DNA from: JACOMS01 sp051252005
Lineage (GTDB): Bacteria; Pseudomonadota; Alphaproteobacteria; Caulobacterales; Maricaulaceae
DNA: 64,000 nt
Direction of reading: 5' to 3'
NCBI GenBank assembly: GCA_051252005.1
Contig: JBPOEZ010000005.1
Span: 186,001-250,000 of the forward strand
The position numbers were made by a program, and so were the translations under genes. Positions 8,621 through 17,513 of the stretch are shown piece after piece. The notes under the pieces are model-generated. The model was not told the origin of the DNA and did no database searches. It saw only the letters and a list, made by a program, of their open reading frames with translations. Numbering within the stretch: position 1 is the first letter of the stretch; each line of letters opens with the position of its first letter.

Positions 8621-9502
8621 ATGTTTACTTGGGACGAATTACGCAGCACGCTGCATGTAGAACGGCTTGATACTTATCTCTTTCGCGGAGATTCGCTTAG
8701 CCTTGGATTAAAACGGGTTTTCGGCGGTCAGGTCTTGGCGCAGTCGTTAAACGCGGCGGCGCGGTCAGTAGATGCTGATAAGGTCCCGCATTCTATGCAT
8801 GGCTATTTTTTACGCCCTGGGGATTTTACCCGTCCGATTATTTTTGAAGTCGACCCCATCCGCAATGGCCGCAGTTTTTCAACTCGCCGCGTCGTGGCGC
8901 GGCAAAACGGCGAAGCGATTTTCAACAGCTCGGTCTCCTTTCACCGCGTAGAAGACAGTCCCAGCCATCAAATAGATATGCCAGAAAAGGTGCCCTCGCC
9001 GAGTAATGTCGAACCCGATGCCGAGCGAATAGCGAAGCTTTTAGAGAACAATCCACATGTTGACCCAACAAGACTTCGGAGTGATTATCTCCTCTTCCCC
9101 GAAGACGTAATTGATTTGCGGTCTCCGTTTCCGCGCAACCTTTTAAAGGCAGAGCCGGAAGAGCCGGAGCATGGCTTTTGGTTTCGGGTAAAGGCTGATA
9201 TTGGCGATGATCCTGTTATGCACCAAACTCTGCTCGCCTATATGTCGGACAAAGCCCTCATGGGGACAGGCATCCGCCCGCATAGTATGAGCTTTTTCAC
9301 GCATAAATTAATGGGCGCGAGCCTTGACCATGCCATGTGGTTTCACACCGATGTTCGCGTGGATGAGTGGCTCTATTATCATCTCGACAGCCCGCGCTCT
9401 GGCAGAGCCCGGACGTTTAATCGCGGTAGTTTTTACACCGAAAGCGGAGAGCTCATCGCCTCCACCGCGCAAGAAGGCCTGTTCCGGCTAATTAAAGAGT
9501 AG
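8621..9502 (+). CDS. tesB: Acyl-CoA thioesterase II (TesB family)
   Basis: A 293-residue double-hotdog thioesterase that hydrolyses acyl-CoA to free fatty acid and CoA in the cytoplasm. The first hotdog contains the family stretch VFGGQVLAQSLNAAARSV and HSMHGYFLRPGD. The second contains GLFRLI and HTDVRVDEWLYYHLDSP, with the catalytic Asp of the Asp-Ser/Thr-Gln triad expected in DHAMWFH. Length and order match E. coli TesB. The ATG at 8621 lies 3' of an AT-rich promoter region with the CtrA-like box. Its stop is 2 bases from the stop of prmA, which converges on it. Confidence 0.93.
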   Translation: MFTWDELRSTLHVERLDTYLFRGDSLSLGLKRVFGGQVLAQSLNAAARSVDADKVPHSMHGYFLRPGDFTRPIIFEVDPIRNGRSFSTRRVVARQNGEAIFNSSVSFHRVEDSPSHQIDMPEKVPSPSNVEPDAERIAKLLENNPHVDPTRLRSDYLLFPEDVIDLRSPFPRNLLKAEPEEPEHGFWFRVKADIGDDPVMHQTLLAYMSDKALMGTGIRPHSMSFFTHKLMGASLDHAMWFHTDVRVDEWLYYHLDSPRSGRARTFNRGSFYTESGELIASTAQEGLFRLIKE

Positions 9503-9504
9503 AG

Positions 9505-10389
9505 TTAAGGCGGCGCGGCGCCCAGCAAACTCGTCCAGCCGTCAATTGACGGGTAGGGCGTGATGCTGAGCCCTTCGTCTTCGAACCGTTTTGCGACTTT
9601 TTCGGCTTGGTCATCAATGATGCCTGAGAGGATGACTCTGCCGCCGCTTGCAAGCGCTTTGACTATGTTAGGGGCAAGGCCCATGAGCGGGCCCGCTAAG
9701 ATATTCGCGAAGATCAAATTAAATTTACGGCCATCCAGCGCAGGACTATCAAAGCCGTCGGCTTGAACGGATGTGATGTAATCTGCGACTCCGTTAATTT
9801 CGGCATTTTGCGCTGTGACGTCTACGGCGTCTTGGTCGATGTCCGTTGCAAGAATGTTTTGCTCTAAAGCCATAGCGGCGGCAATCGCGAGCGTCCCCGC
9901 ACCTGCGCCGAGGTCCAGAACATGTTTGGGTTTAAATCCGCCTGATAGAAGTTCGTCAAAGATAATCAGGCAGCCTTTGGTGGTTCCGTGATGGCCTGTT
10001 CCAAATGCGAGCCCAGCATCAATATGGACCGGGTGAGCGGCGCCGATTGGCACGTTGTCAGCGTCATGTGAACCGTAGACCCAGAACCGTCCGGCGCTAA
10101 CGGGCGGGAGGCCAGACTGGCTTTTTGTTACCCAGTCTTCGTCGGGAAGTTGGCTGATAGAATATTCCATCTCGGCGGGTAGAGACAAGCCGCGCAGGGC
10201 TGTTTCAGCTTCGGCCTTGGTCTCGTATAACGCCTGAACGAACATGCGGCCTGAGGGCACGCGGGACGACCCGTCTTCAAAGATAGAAACTGCGAGCGCG
10301 TTCATCTCTTCGTCGAAACCCAGCGCGTCGGACAAGGTGAAAATATCATCCGCTGCGCCGCGAATGAAAAGCGCGAAAGGGCGGCTCAT
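9505..10389 (-). CDS. prmA: Ribosomal protein L11 methyltransferase PrmA
   Basis: A 294-residue SAM-dependent methyltransferase. Seen: an N-terminal ferredoxin-like substrate domain, the linker HIDAGLAFGTGHHGTTKGCL, motif I VLDLGAGAGTLAIAA near residue 160, and the NILAGPL motif that marks PrmA-type N-methylation at about residue 225. PrmA trimethylates lysines and the N-terminus of ribosomal protein L11. The start codon overlaps the stop of the upstream hydrolase-like lipoprotein as ATGA (10386-10389), so translation is probably coupled. Confidence 0.95.
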   Translation of the reverse strand: MSRPFALFIRGAADDIFTLSDALGFDEEMNALAVSIFEDGSSRVPSGRMFVQALYETKAEAETALRGLSLPAEMEYSISQLPDEDWVTKSQSGLPPVSAGRFWVYGSHDADNVPIGAAHPVHIDAGLAFGTGHHGTTKGCLIIFDELLSGGFKPKHVLDLGAGAGTLAIAAAMALEQNILATDIDQDAVDVTAQNAEINGVADYITSVQADGFDSPALDGRKFNLIFANILAGPLMGLAPNIVKALASGGRVILSGIIDDQAEKVAKRFEDEGLSITPYPSIDGWTSLLGAAPP

Positions 10390-11768
10390 TTCTTCGTCTT
10401 AAGATCAGAGGTCGCAAGGCAGCTATGATTATGAAGTTTACCTTCTCGCGCCCCGCATAACAAATACATCATAAGCTCCGGCTCGGCCGAGTGGCCCATA
10501 TGGGCTTGCATCGGATCCACAAATCCCGCGAACAATGGAATGATTTGATTGGCAAACTCAAGCCGTAAGTCGATGAAATCAAACCCTAGGGCTTTGGCGA
10601 CGTTCTCTCGTTCGGCCGCGTTAAAGATGACAGACGTATTATCATCTCTTACAGCACGGTGGATCCAGAGTTGTTCAAAGAATGGATTGAACTCATAGGT
10701 GAGAAAGTCGTTAAGCTCAGACAGCGCAACGATTTTCGGGCGGGCTTTATCCTGCGAGTTTACCGGCAGTATTTTGGGCTTCAATGTTAAATCCGACAGG
10801 GACAAAAGCGCGATTTGGTTAGCGAGCATATAGGTTTCGCTGCCGGCGATCATGTCATCAAGAATTGTGTCCCTTCCGTCGGTCATAGCTTCTCGCATGA
10901 CATCGAAGGCGATTTTACTGCCGAGGCTTTCTGTTACAAACGCAAATTGATTGGCCCGAATGGAGGTGTTCGTGGCAATGTCACAGGCTTTTCCATAGGC
11001 GACATCGTGACTTTGTTTCGTGAAATCAAACCCCGCCGCGTCAAGCGCTGCGCTGCACATAGCGCCGCGTATAGCGTTGCGAATTTCATGTCCTGCTGGG
11101 CCCAAATACATGACCGCATCAGAGAACCCGTAATTAACAAGCTCGTCTTTAAGCTTGCGGTTATATTTACGGCGCAATCCGGCGATACCCGTCGAAGATC
11201 CGCGCGCATCATCTTGGCCAACATGCGGGTATTGTAACTCGTTCCAGAAAATATCGTCCCAGAATATACGGTAGACAACATATTCAAGATTATCATCCAC
11301 ATTCAACGTCTGCTTGTCCATACACACAAGCTTGTTGAGCTGTAAGCTTGTGCCTGGAATCGTGGTTTCGTAATAGACTGGCTCTTCGCCTGTTGTGATA
11401 TAAATATGATTGGTGACTTTCGAAGGGCTCGCTTCGGCGCTGTTGTCGCAAGGCGTATCAATAATTTGTCCATCCAGTTTCAAGCCATAGGCTTTGGCGA
11501 CGCCGGTTAAAAAATTATTGCCGAGCTGATCTTTCTCTGGATTTTCCGTCCAGCCAATACCGTGAAGATAGAAAATATTGACGCGGTTTTTTAGCCTTCC
11601 GGGAATAGGGTCGGCAAGAAACTCAAGACCTTGAAACTCTCCGTCATTGGATTTTTCTGAGGCCAGAGCGTTGACCTCGTGAACCTTTAATTTCGTATTT
11701 GTTGTCGTACAGGCCGAGACAATCAGGGGCAGACATAGACAAAGAGTTGTTTTGATGAGATTTTTCAT
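10386..11768 (-). CDS. Lipoprotein with alpha/beta-hydrolase-like motifs
   Basis: A 460-residue predicted lipoprotein of unknown role. The ATG at 11768 gives a short signal sequence ending in a lipobox (PLIVSAC). Two features suggest a hydrolase fold: a strand-HG motif (NIFYLHGIGWT) near residue 70 that could be an oxyanion segment, and AFVTESLGSKIAFD near residue 270, where Glu-Ser-Leu-Gly resembles a nucleophile elbow with the first Gly replaced by Thr. I cannot place an Asp/His pair with confidence. It is translationally coupled to prmA, an odd partner for an envelope protein. An inverted repeat (11836-11852) lies in the divergent promoter shared with the SulP gene. I do not recognise the family. 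Confidence 0.7.
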   Translation of the reverse strand: MKNLIKTTLCLCLPLIVSACTTTNTKLKVHEVNALASEKSNDGEFQGLEFLADPIPGRLKNRVNIFYLHGIGWTENPEKDQLGNNFLTGVAKAYGLKLDGQIIDTPCDNSAEASPSKVTNHIYITTGEEPVYYETTIPGTSLQLNKLVCMDKQTLNVDDNLEYVVYRIFWDDIFWNELQYPHVGQDDARGSSTGIAGLRRKYNRKLKDELVNYGFSDAVMYLGPAGHEIRNAIRGAMCSAALDAAGFDFTKQSHDVAYGKACDIATNTSIRANQFAFVTESLGSKIAFDVMREAMTDGRDTILDDMIAGSETYMLANQIALLSLSDLTLKPKILPVNSQDKARPKIVALSELNDFLTYEFNPFFEQLWIHRAVRDDNTSVIFNAAERENVAKALGFDFIDLRLEFANQIIPLFAGFVDPMQAHMGHSAEPELMMYLLCGAREGKLHNHSCLATSDLKTKK

Positions 11769-11835
11769 AAAGTCTGAATAGCACAGGCGCGCGGCTTGCC
11801 AAAGGTTTAGATGTGGCAATTTGAGGACGTTATTT

Positions 11836-11852
11836 TACATAATAAATATGTA
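11836..11852. promoter_or_regulatory. Perfect inverted repeat, candidate operator
   Basis: TACATA, a 5-base centre (ATAAA), then TATGTA form a perfect 17-base dyad in the 122-base gap between the divergent hydrolase-like lipoprotein and SulP genes. It is 39 bases before the SulP ATG. AT-rich sequence also makes such dyads by chance, so the regulator and even the function are unknown. Confidence 0.35.
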
Positions 11853-11890
11853 TAGTCGCCGCGAGTAACGAAGCCACAGGACAGTAGGAC

Positions 11891-13591
11891 ATGATCACAA
11901 GCTCGCCATCCCGGCCAGACACTACCCCCCGCTTTGCAGAGCTTTATATGCCGAAGATCGTCACAGTCTGGCGCGAGGGTTACGGGCTTAAGCAATTGCG
12001 CGCAGATGCAATTGCGGGGCTGACCGTCGCGGTGGTGGCTTTGCCTTTGTCGATCGCTATTGCCGTGGCGTCTGGTGCGTCTCCGGCGCAAGGTTTGGTG
12101 ACGGCCATCATTGGCGGCATAATCGTCTCATTACTCGGGGGTAGCCGGTTTCAAATTGGCGGGCCCGCAGGGGCGTTTATTGTTCTGGTCAACACAACCG
12201 CCGTAACCCACGGTATGGACGGGCTTATCTTGGCTGTGCTTTTATCAGGAATCCTTCTCGCGATTGCCGGGTGGCTTCGGCTCGGGACATTTGTTAAATT
12301 TGTGCCCTATCCTGTGACGGTAGGTTTTACGGCTGGGATTGCGGTCATTATCTTGGCCAGCCAGATGAAAGACCTGTTTGGTTTGACGCTTTTAGAGGCG
12401 GAGCCTGGGCCGTTTGTAGAAAAAGTTCAGGCCTTGGCGGCGGCCGCGCCGACCGCGAATATATCGGCGATACTTATTGCGGTACTGACGGTGGCTGTGA
12501 TCCTCGGGCTCAAGGTTTACAGGCCGCAATGGCCCGGCATATTAATGGCTGTGATTGCGGCGGCGGTGGCCGCTGCAGCGCTGGGTATGGACGCGGCCAC
12601 AATCGCCTCCCGCTTTGGAGAAATGCCAAACAGTCTGTCTATGCCACGAATGCCCGAAATTACGGCGAGTAAAGCTTTGGCTGTCATGCCCGCCGCGTTT
12701 TCATTTGCGCTGTTGGGAGCCATAGAATCGCTCTTATCGGCTGTCGTAGCTGACGGCATGACGGGGCGTAGGCACAGATCGAATTGTGAATTGGTGGCGC
12801 AAGGCGCGGCAAATATCGGCTCCGCGCTTTTTGGCGGCATTTGCGTAACGGGAACGATTGCTCGCACAGCGACCAATGTACGCGCCGGAGCGCACGGGCC
12901 GCTCGCAGGGATATTGCACAGTGTCTTTTTATTATTGATGATGGCCCTAGCTGCGCCTTTAATTGGGTTTATTCCTATGGCGGCCTTAGCGGGTGTTTTG
13001 GCCGTTGTGGCTTGGAACATGTTTGAACGGCACGCCTTTTGGCGCCTTCTGAAAGCGTCTCGCGGCGACGCGCTTGTTTTGCTGGCGACCTTTGGATTAA
13101 CGGTATTTCGCGATTTGACAGAAGCTATCATTGTGGGCTTCGCCATTGGCGCGCTTCTCTTCATTCACCGCATGTCTCAAGACGCAAGAGTCGAGCTCGG
13201 GGCGGAATTATCTCGGCCCGATCAAGCCGACAATGGCGAAGGTGTCCGCGTGCCTTATAAAGAAGAAGCAGCGAACCCAGAGATTGTGGTCTGCCGTATA
13301 TCTGGCGCGTTCTTCTTCGGCGCAGCCGCGACCATCGGCACGGCATTAGACCAAATCGGAGATAAGCACCGCGCCGTTATCTTAGACTTTGAAGATGTGC
13401 CGTTAATCGATTCTACGGGCGTAAACACGGTTAAGGCGCTGATAGATAAGGCTCGCCGTAAAAAGGTAGAGGTTTATTTGACCGGTATGTCAGACGCGAT
13501 TGCCGACGATATGAGCGCCTTTGGTGTTCACGCGCCGGAAATTATCCGAGAACCGTCAATAGAGTCGGCGATGGAAAAGTTATCAAAGTAA
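11891..13591 (+). CDS. SulP-family anion transporter with STAS domain
   Basis: A 566-residue inner-membrane SulP (SLC26) transporter. The N-terminal 410 or so residues hold about ten to fourteen hydrophobic segments, beginning with DAIAGLTVAVVALPLSIAIA and including the conserved FQIGGPAGAFIVL. The C-terminal 130 residues are a cytoplasmic STAS domain (VICRISGAFFFGAA-like start, DFEDVPLIDSTGVNTVKAL in the middle). Substrates in this family include sulfate, bicarbonate, chloride and dicarboxylates; the sequence does not decide among them. AGGAC just before ATG 11891 acts as the ribosome-binding site. It is followed after 144 bases by a molybdopterin oxidoreductase, with a small hairpin between. 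Confidence 0.92.
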   Translation: MITSSPSRPDTTPRFAELYMPKIVTVWREGYGLKQLRADAIAGLTVAVVALPLSIAIAVASGASPAQGLVTAIIGGIIVSLLGGSRFQIGGPAGAFIVLVNTTAVTHGMDGLILAVLLSGILLAIAGWLRLGTFVKFVPYPVTVGFTAGIAVIILASQMKDLFGLTLLEAEPGPFVEKVQALAAAAPTANISAILIAVLTVAVILGLKVYRPQWPGILMAVIAAAVAAAALGMDAATIASRFGEMPNSLSMPRMPEITASKALAVMPAAFSFALLGAIESLLSAVVADGMTGRRHRSNCELVAQGAANIGSALFGGICVTGTIARTATNVRAGAHGPLAGILHSVFLLLMMALAAPLIGFIPMAALAGVLAVVAWNMFERHAFWRLLKASRGDALVLLATFGLTVFRDLTEAIIVGFAIGALLFIHRMSQDARVELGAELSRPDQADNGEGVRVPYKEEAANPEIVVCRISGAFFFGAAATIGTALDQIGDKHRAVILDFEDVPLIDSTGVNTVKALIDKARRKKVEVYLTGMSDAIADDMSAFGVHAPEIIREPSIESAMEKLSK

Positions 13592-13661
13592 ATTCGCTTG
13601 TAAGAAATCACCGCATGCGCAAGGGGAATACTCTCCTGCAAAATAAAACCCTTACTTGCGC

Positions 13662-13680
13662 TTTCAGCGTAAAGCTGAAA
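13662..13680. terminator. Small hairpin after the SulP gene
   Basis: TTTCAGC, loop GTAAA, then GCTGAAA form a 7-base stem 70 bases after the SulP stop and 55 bases before the oxidoreductase. It lacks a clean T-run, so it is a weak terminator or a 5' leader structure of the next gene. Confidence 0.3.
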
Positions 13681-13735
13681 AGTATTTATTCTATGGATAA
13701 GACGGCCATAAAGCTGCGCCTAAATGAGGGATATT

Positions 13736-15829
13736 ATGACAGAGCCAATAATTCACGCCCGTACTTGCCACTTATGCGAGGCAAATTGCGGTGTGCTCAT
13801 GACTGTCAAAGACGGGCAGGTGACATCTGTTAAAGGTAATCCCGATCATGTGCTTAGCGAAGGTTATATTTGCCCGAAAGCAACTGCTATTCCTGATCTT
13901 CAAAACGATCCTGACCGCCTTCGATGGCCCATCAAAAAAGTTGGCGAAACATGGGAAGAGATTAGCTGGGAGCAAGCGTTTTCTGAAATTGCAGAGCGCC
14001 ACGCCGCCGTTATGGACAGCCACAAATCCGCTGCCATGTATATGGGTAACCCCAACGCGCATAATTATGCTGGAGCCTTTTATTCTCGGAGCTTGATGAA
14101 GGCGTGGGGCGCAAAAGGATTGTTCTCTGCCTCTACGCTAGATCAAATTCCGCACATGATCGCGCAAAAATGGATTTACGGTCATAACGCGCTTTACCCC
14201 GTGCCGGACATTGACCGGACACAGTTCATGGTCATAGTTGGCGGGAATCCGCTTGCGTCCAACGGCTCGCTTTGGACTGTGCCGAATGTGAAGAAACGGA
14301 TTAAGCGCCTGCAAGAGCGCGGCGGCAAGCTGGTAGTCATTGACCCCCGCCGTACGGAAACGGCTAAAGTTGCTGACGCCCATCATTTTGTGAAACCCGG
14401 AACGGATACGGCGTTTTTCCTTGGCGTGCTTCTGGCGCTAGACGAGGCCGAACTTGTTAAACCGGGGCTGCTTTTGCCAATGCTTAAAGATTGGGACGCG
14501 GCATGGGGCCATCTGCGCGGCTTTGATTTGCACGCGCTCGCCGCCTATTGCGGTATGGATGCTGATGTCATCAGGGGAATTGCCAAGGAGCTTGGCAATG
14601 GACAACCTGCTATTATGTATGGCCGCATGGGTGTCTCCGTTGTACGCTTTGGCACGCTCAATCATTATTTAATTCAGCTTATTAACCTAGCCACAGGCAA
14701 TGTTGACCGCGCCGGCGGCGTGATGTTCCCGGACTCTGTGGTGGATCCGGTAGAGCGCAGCGGCACTGGTTCTTATGGCCGCTTTCATATGCGGCTCTCC
14801 GGACGACCTGAAGTCTTGGGCGAGTTGCCAACGGCGGAACTTGCCAGTGAAATCATTACTGAAGGCGAAGGGCAGATCGGCGCGCTCATGACGGTGGCGG
14901 GGAACCCCGTTTTGTCCGCCCCAGGCGGACGTCAGCTCGACACAGCGCTTGAAGCCTTAGATCTTCATGTTAGCCTTGATATGTATGTGACAGAAACCTC
15001 TCGTCATGCCGATTATATTTTACCGCCTTGCGGGCCGCTGGAGCGCGATCATTACCCAATGTTTTTCACCCCGCTCGCGATCCGTAACTACGCGACTTAT
15101 TCATCTGCGCTGTTCCCGAAACCGGAAGGCAGTAAAGAGGACTGGGAAATCATGCATGGTCTGCACACGGCGATCAAAGAGCGCGCCGGAGAAGAGGGGC
15201 CCGCAAAAGTCGAGCCGCGTGTGATCCTAAGCGAGATTATGAAAACGTCGCCGCATAATGTGACCTTTGAAGACATTGAAAACGCGCCTAATGGTATCGA
15301 TCTTGGCCCGTTGCAGCCGCGACTGCCAGAGAGATTGAAGACAGAGGATAAAATGGTTCACTGTGCGCCGGATACTTGCACTGATGATTTGATGGCGTTT
15401 CAGGTGGTTCTGAATGAGAGCGCAGGGCAGGCTTCCAGCGGCACATATTCGCTGATTGGCCGCCGTCATTTGCGTAGTAATAATAGCTGGCTTCACAATA
15501 GCCATCGCCTCATCAAAGGTCCTAACCGCTGCACTATGATGATCCATTCCGCTGATGCGGAAGGTCTTGGATTGGCAGACGGAGACAGGGTCAAAGTCTC
15601 AAATGATGTGGGCGTGGTCGAACTGCCCGCTGAGATTACAGATGACATTATGCCGGGCGTGATTTCCATTCCCCACGGGTTTGGACATGGCCGAAAAGGC
15701 GTGAAATTGTCTGTCGCGCAAACTGCGCCTGGGGTTTCAATGAATGACTTAACTGACCCTGGAATTGTCGATAAACTCTCGGGTAACGCGGTTTTAAATG
15801 GTGTGCCTGTTACGGTTGAAAGGGTGTAA
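13736..15829 (+). CDS. Molybdopterin oxidoreductase, formate dehydrogenase/nitrate reductase-like
   Basis: A 697-residue member of the DMSO-reductase superfamily. The N-terminal cluster motif C-x2-C-x3-C (CHLCEANC) followed by YICPK about 30 residues on would bind one [4Fe-4S] cluster. The bis-MGD cofactor regions are present: MYMGNPNAHNYAGAF, VGGNPLASNGS, and a C-terminal molydopterin dinucleotide-binding beta barrel with SGTYSLIGRRHLRSNNSW and IPHGFGHGRKG. ATG 13736 is preferred to 13724 because GAGGG sits seven bases before it. No twin-arginine signal is seen, so it is probably cytoplasmic. No partner subunit, chaperone or cofactor gene adjoins it. The substrate is unknown; homologues in alphaproteobacteria are usually left unnamed. 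Confidence 0.88.
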   Translation: MTEPIIHARTCHLCEANCGVLMTVKDGQVTSVKGNPDHVLSEGYICPKATAIPDLQNDPDRLRWPIKKVGETWEEISWEQAFSEIAERHAAVMDSHKSAAMYMGNPNAHNYAGAFYSRSLMKAWGAKGLFSASTLDQIPHMIAQKWIYGHNALYPVPDIDRTQFMVIVGGNPLASNGSLWTVPNVKKRIKRLQERGGKLVVIDPRRTETAKVADAHHFVKPGTDTAFFLGVLLALDEAELVKPGLLLPMLKDWDAAWGHLRGFDLHALAAYCGMDADVIRGIAKELGNGQPAIMYGRMGVSVVRFGTLNHYLIQLINLATGNVDRAGGVMFPDSVVDPVERSGTGSYGRFHMRLSGRPEVLGELPTAELASEIITEGEGQIGALMTVAGNPVLSAPGGRQLDTALEALDLHVSLDMYVTETSRHADYILPPCGPLERDHYPMFFTPLAIRNYATYSSALFPKPEGSKEDWEIMHGLHTAIKERAGEEGPAKVEPRVILSEIMKTSPHNVTFEDIENAPNGIDLGPLQPRLPERLKTEDKMVHCAPDTCTDDLMAFQVVLNESAGQASSGTYSLIGRRHLRSNNSWLHNSHRLIKGPNRCTMMIHSADAEGLGLADGDRVKVSNDVGVVELPAEITDDIMPGVISIPHGFGHGRKGVKLSVAQTAPGVSMNDLTDPGIVDKLSGNAVLNGVPVTVERV

Positions 15830-15943
15830 GTCACTGAATAGTAATGTGAATTTTACTGTTATATTTGATTGTTGCACTTTCAATGATTGTGAGCGATACT
15901 CTTGATAATGCAGAAGTGAAAAACTTCGCCAAGGGGCCAGATC

Positions 15944-16648
15944 ATGAACTACAGAAAAGCTATAGCCGTATTGTCACTTTTTTCGGCGGGGTCAGTGATG
16001 AGTATTTCCGCTCAAGCTCAGGAAAGCTTTATCGGTGAAGTCTTAATTTATGCAGGAAGTTATTGTCCTAGCGGGACGCTGCCTGCAAATGGGGCGCTGT
16101 TGGCGGTCAATAATAATTCAGCTTTGTTTAGCCTGCTTGGGACAAATTTTGGCGGAAACGGCCGAACTCAATTCGGCGTGCCGGATTTGCGGGGCCGTGT
16201 CCCTATCAATGCTGGGACGAGCCCTGGCTTGAGCGGGGGCAGAATCGGGGACATGCAGGGTAGAGATTTTATTAATTTGACCGAGGCTCAAATACCGTCT
16301 CACCGTCATGATGAACCTCAGCATATCCATACCATTGATGGCCACAGTCATACGGGAAAATTCCAAGTTCATTCGGGCGGTGGCAATACAAATACGCCTG
16401 TGGGGTCCAGCGTTGCTACATTCCCTGCTGGCAACTTGTATGCGGGGAGCCAGCCAAGCCCAAGTGTCAGTATGGCGAGCGGGACATTGGATATAGAAGA
16501 CGCGCCGGCATCGAATACGAGCGTGAGTCATCCGGCAACGACGCCGACAGGAAGTGCAGGGAACTCGAGTCCAGCATATATGGGCTCGCCCTCTTTAGCC
16601 TTTACGGTTTGTATCGCAACACAGGGTTTGTACCCATCAAGAAATTAG
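15944..16648 (+). CDS. Secreted tail-collar (MdpB-type) protein 1
   Basis: A 234-residue exported protein. Residues 1-26 are a signal peptide ending SISAQAQ. The phage Tail Collar domain follows (about residues 30-85): FIGEVLIYAGSYCPSGTLPANG, NSALFSLLGTNFGGNGRTQF, and GVPDLRGRVPINAG. A His-rich segment (SHRHDEPQHIHTIDGHSH) around residue 125 resembles metal-binding stretches of trimeric tail fibres. The protein ends CIATQGLYPSRN. The same plan is found in MdpB/microcystin-dependent proteins, whose role is unclear. AAGGGG lies upstream of the ATG. It is the first of three tandem paralogues on this strand. There are no other phage structural genes near, so this is probably a domesticated family. 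Confidence 0.85.
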   Translation: MNYRKAIAVLSLFSAGSVMSISAQAQESFIGEVLIYAGSYCPSGTLPANGALLAVNNNSALFSLLGTNFGGNGRTQFGVPDLRGRVPINAGTSPGLSGGRIGDMQGRDFINLTEAQIPSHRHDEPQHIHTIDGHSHTGKFQVHSGGGNTNTPVGSSVATFPAGNLYAGSQPSPSVSMASGTLDIEDAPASNTSVSHPATTPTGSAGNSSPAYMGSPSLAFTVCIATQGLYPSRN

Positions 16649-16731
16649 GGGTCCTTAGGATGAGGGCTGGCCACTGTAACGGAGGCCTGATCTTTGACTA
16701 AGAAATCTCACAATAAGGCAGAAGGATAACA

Positions 16732-17460
16732 ATGATGAACCGGACAGTTTCGACCTTAGGATATGTTTCAGCTCTAATGATTTTGGGGGCGACAGCGCCG
16801 ATATCGGCGCAGGCATCATCCTCGCCTTATCTTGGCGATATCATGATTACGGGAAGTAATTTTTGCCCGCGGGGCTGGGCGAGAACTGAAGGGCAATTAA
16901 TTGCGATTGCTCAAAACCAGTCGCTCTTTTCACTGCTTGGAACAACCTATGGCGGTGATGGCCGCACGACATTTGGTTTGCCGGATATTCGCGGACGCGC
17001 GCCAACAGGTCAGGGCGCGGGACCTGGCATGTACCCTGTCACTCTGGGATCGAAAGGCGGCCGGGAAAGCGCAACGATTACCGAAGCTAATATGGCCCGA
17101 CATCAACACTCTACAACGCAAATGACTCACGGGCATGACGTTGCTGATCACACTCACGATGACAAAGTACACACACATACAGGGTCGGGCACAACCAATT
17201 CACCAGATGGAGCCTCATTTGCGACTTATCCTGCGGGGCAGAATGCCTTTGCTGCTGGACCTCTGACTGGGGCGGCTCTCGGCGGGGCCATGGCATCGGA
17301 TGTTGTTCGCGTTACAGATAGTCCGGCGGTTCAAAGCGGAAGTGCTTCGGCGACAGCCACGACTTATGCTGGTGGCAGTCAGCCCATAGATGTCCGTGAG
17401 CCGCGCCTTGTCATCCAGTATTGCATAGCAACCCAAGGCCTTTACCCACCGAGAAATTAA
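16732..17460 (+). CDS. Secreted tail-collar (MdpB-type) protein 2
   Basis: A 242-residue paralogue of its neighbours with a signal peptide (ends PISAQAS) and a tail-collar domain: LGDIMITGSNFCPRGWARTEG, SLFSLLGTTYGGDGRTTFG, and LPDIRGRAPTGQG. The His-rich stretch is longer here (HQHSTTQMTHGHDVADHTH). It ends CIATQGLYPPRN. GAAGGA six to ten bases before ATG 16732 is the ribosome-binding site. The 83-base gap to the first copy has no obvious terminator, so the three genes may be one transcript. The paired cysteines (one near residue 45, one near the end) are conserved in all three copies and could form a disulfide. Confidence 0.85.
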   Translation: MMNRTVSTLGYVSALMILGATAPISAQASSSPYLGDIMITGSNFCPRGWARTEGQLIAIAQNQSLFSLLGTTYGGDGRTTFGLPDIRGRAPTGQGAGPGMYPVTLGSKGGRESATITEANMARHQHSTTQMTHGHDVADHTHDDKVHTHTGSGTTNSPDGASFATYPAGQNAFAAGPLTGAALGGAMASDVVRVTDSPAVQSGSASATATTYAGGSQPIDVREPRLVIQYCIATQGLYPPRN

Positions 17461-17513
17461 GCCCAATTGACGTTTGAACCAGCACCAACGCGAAATACCT
17501 AGCGGAGATGAAA

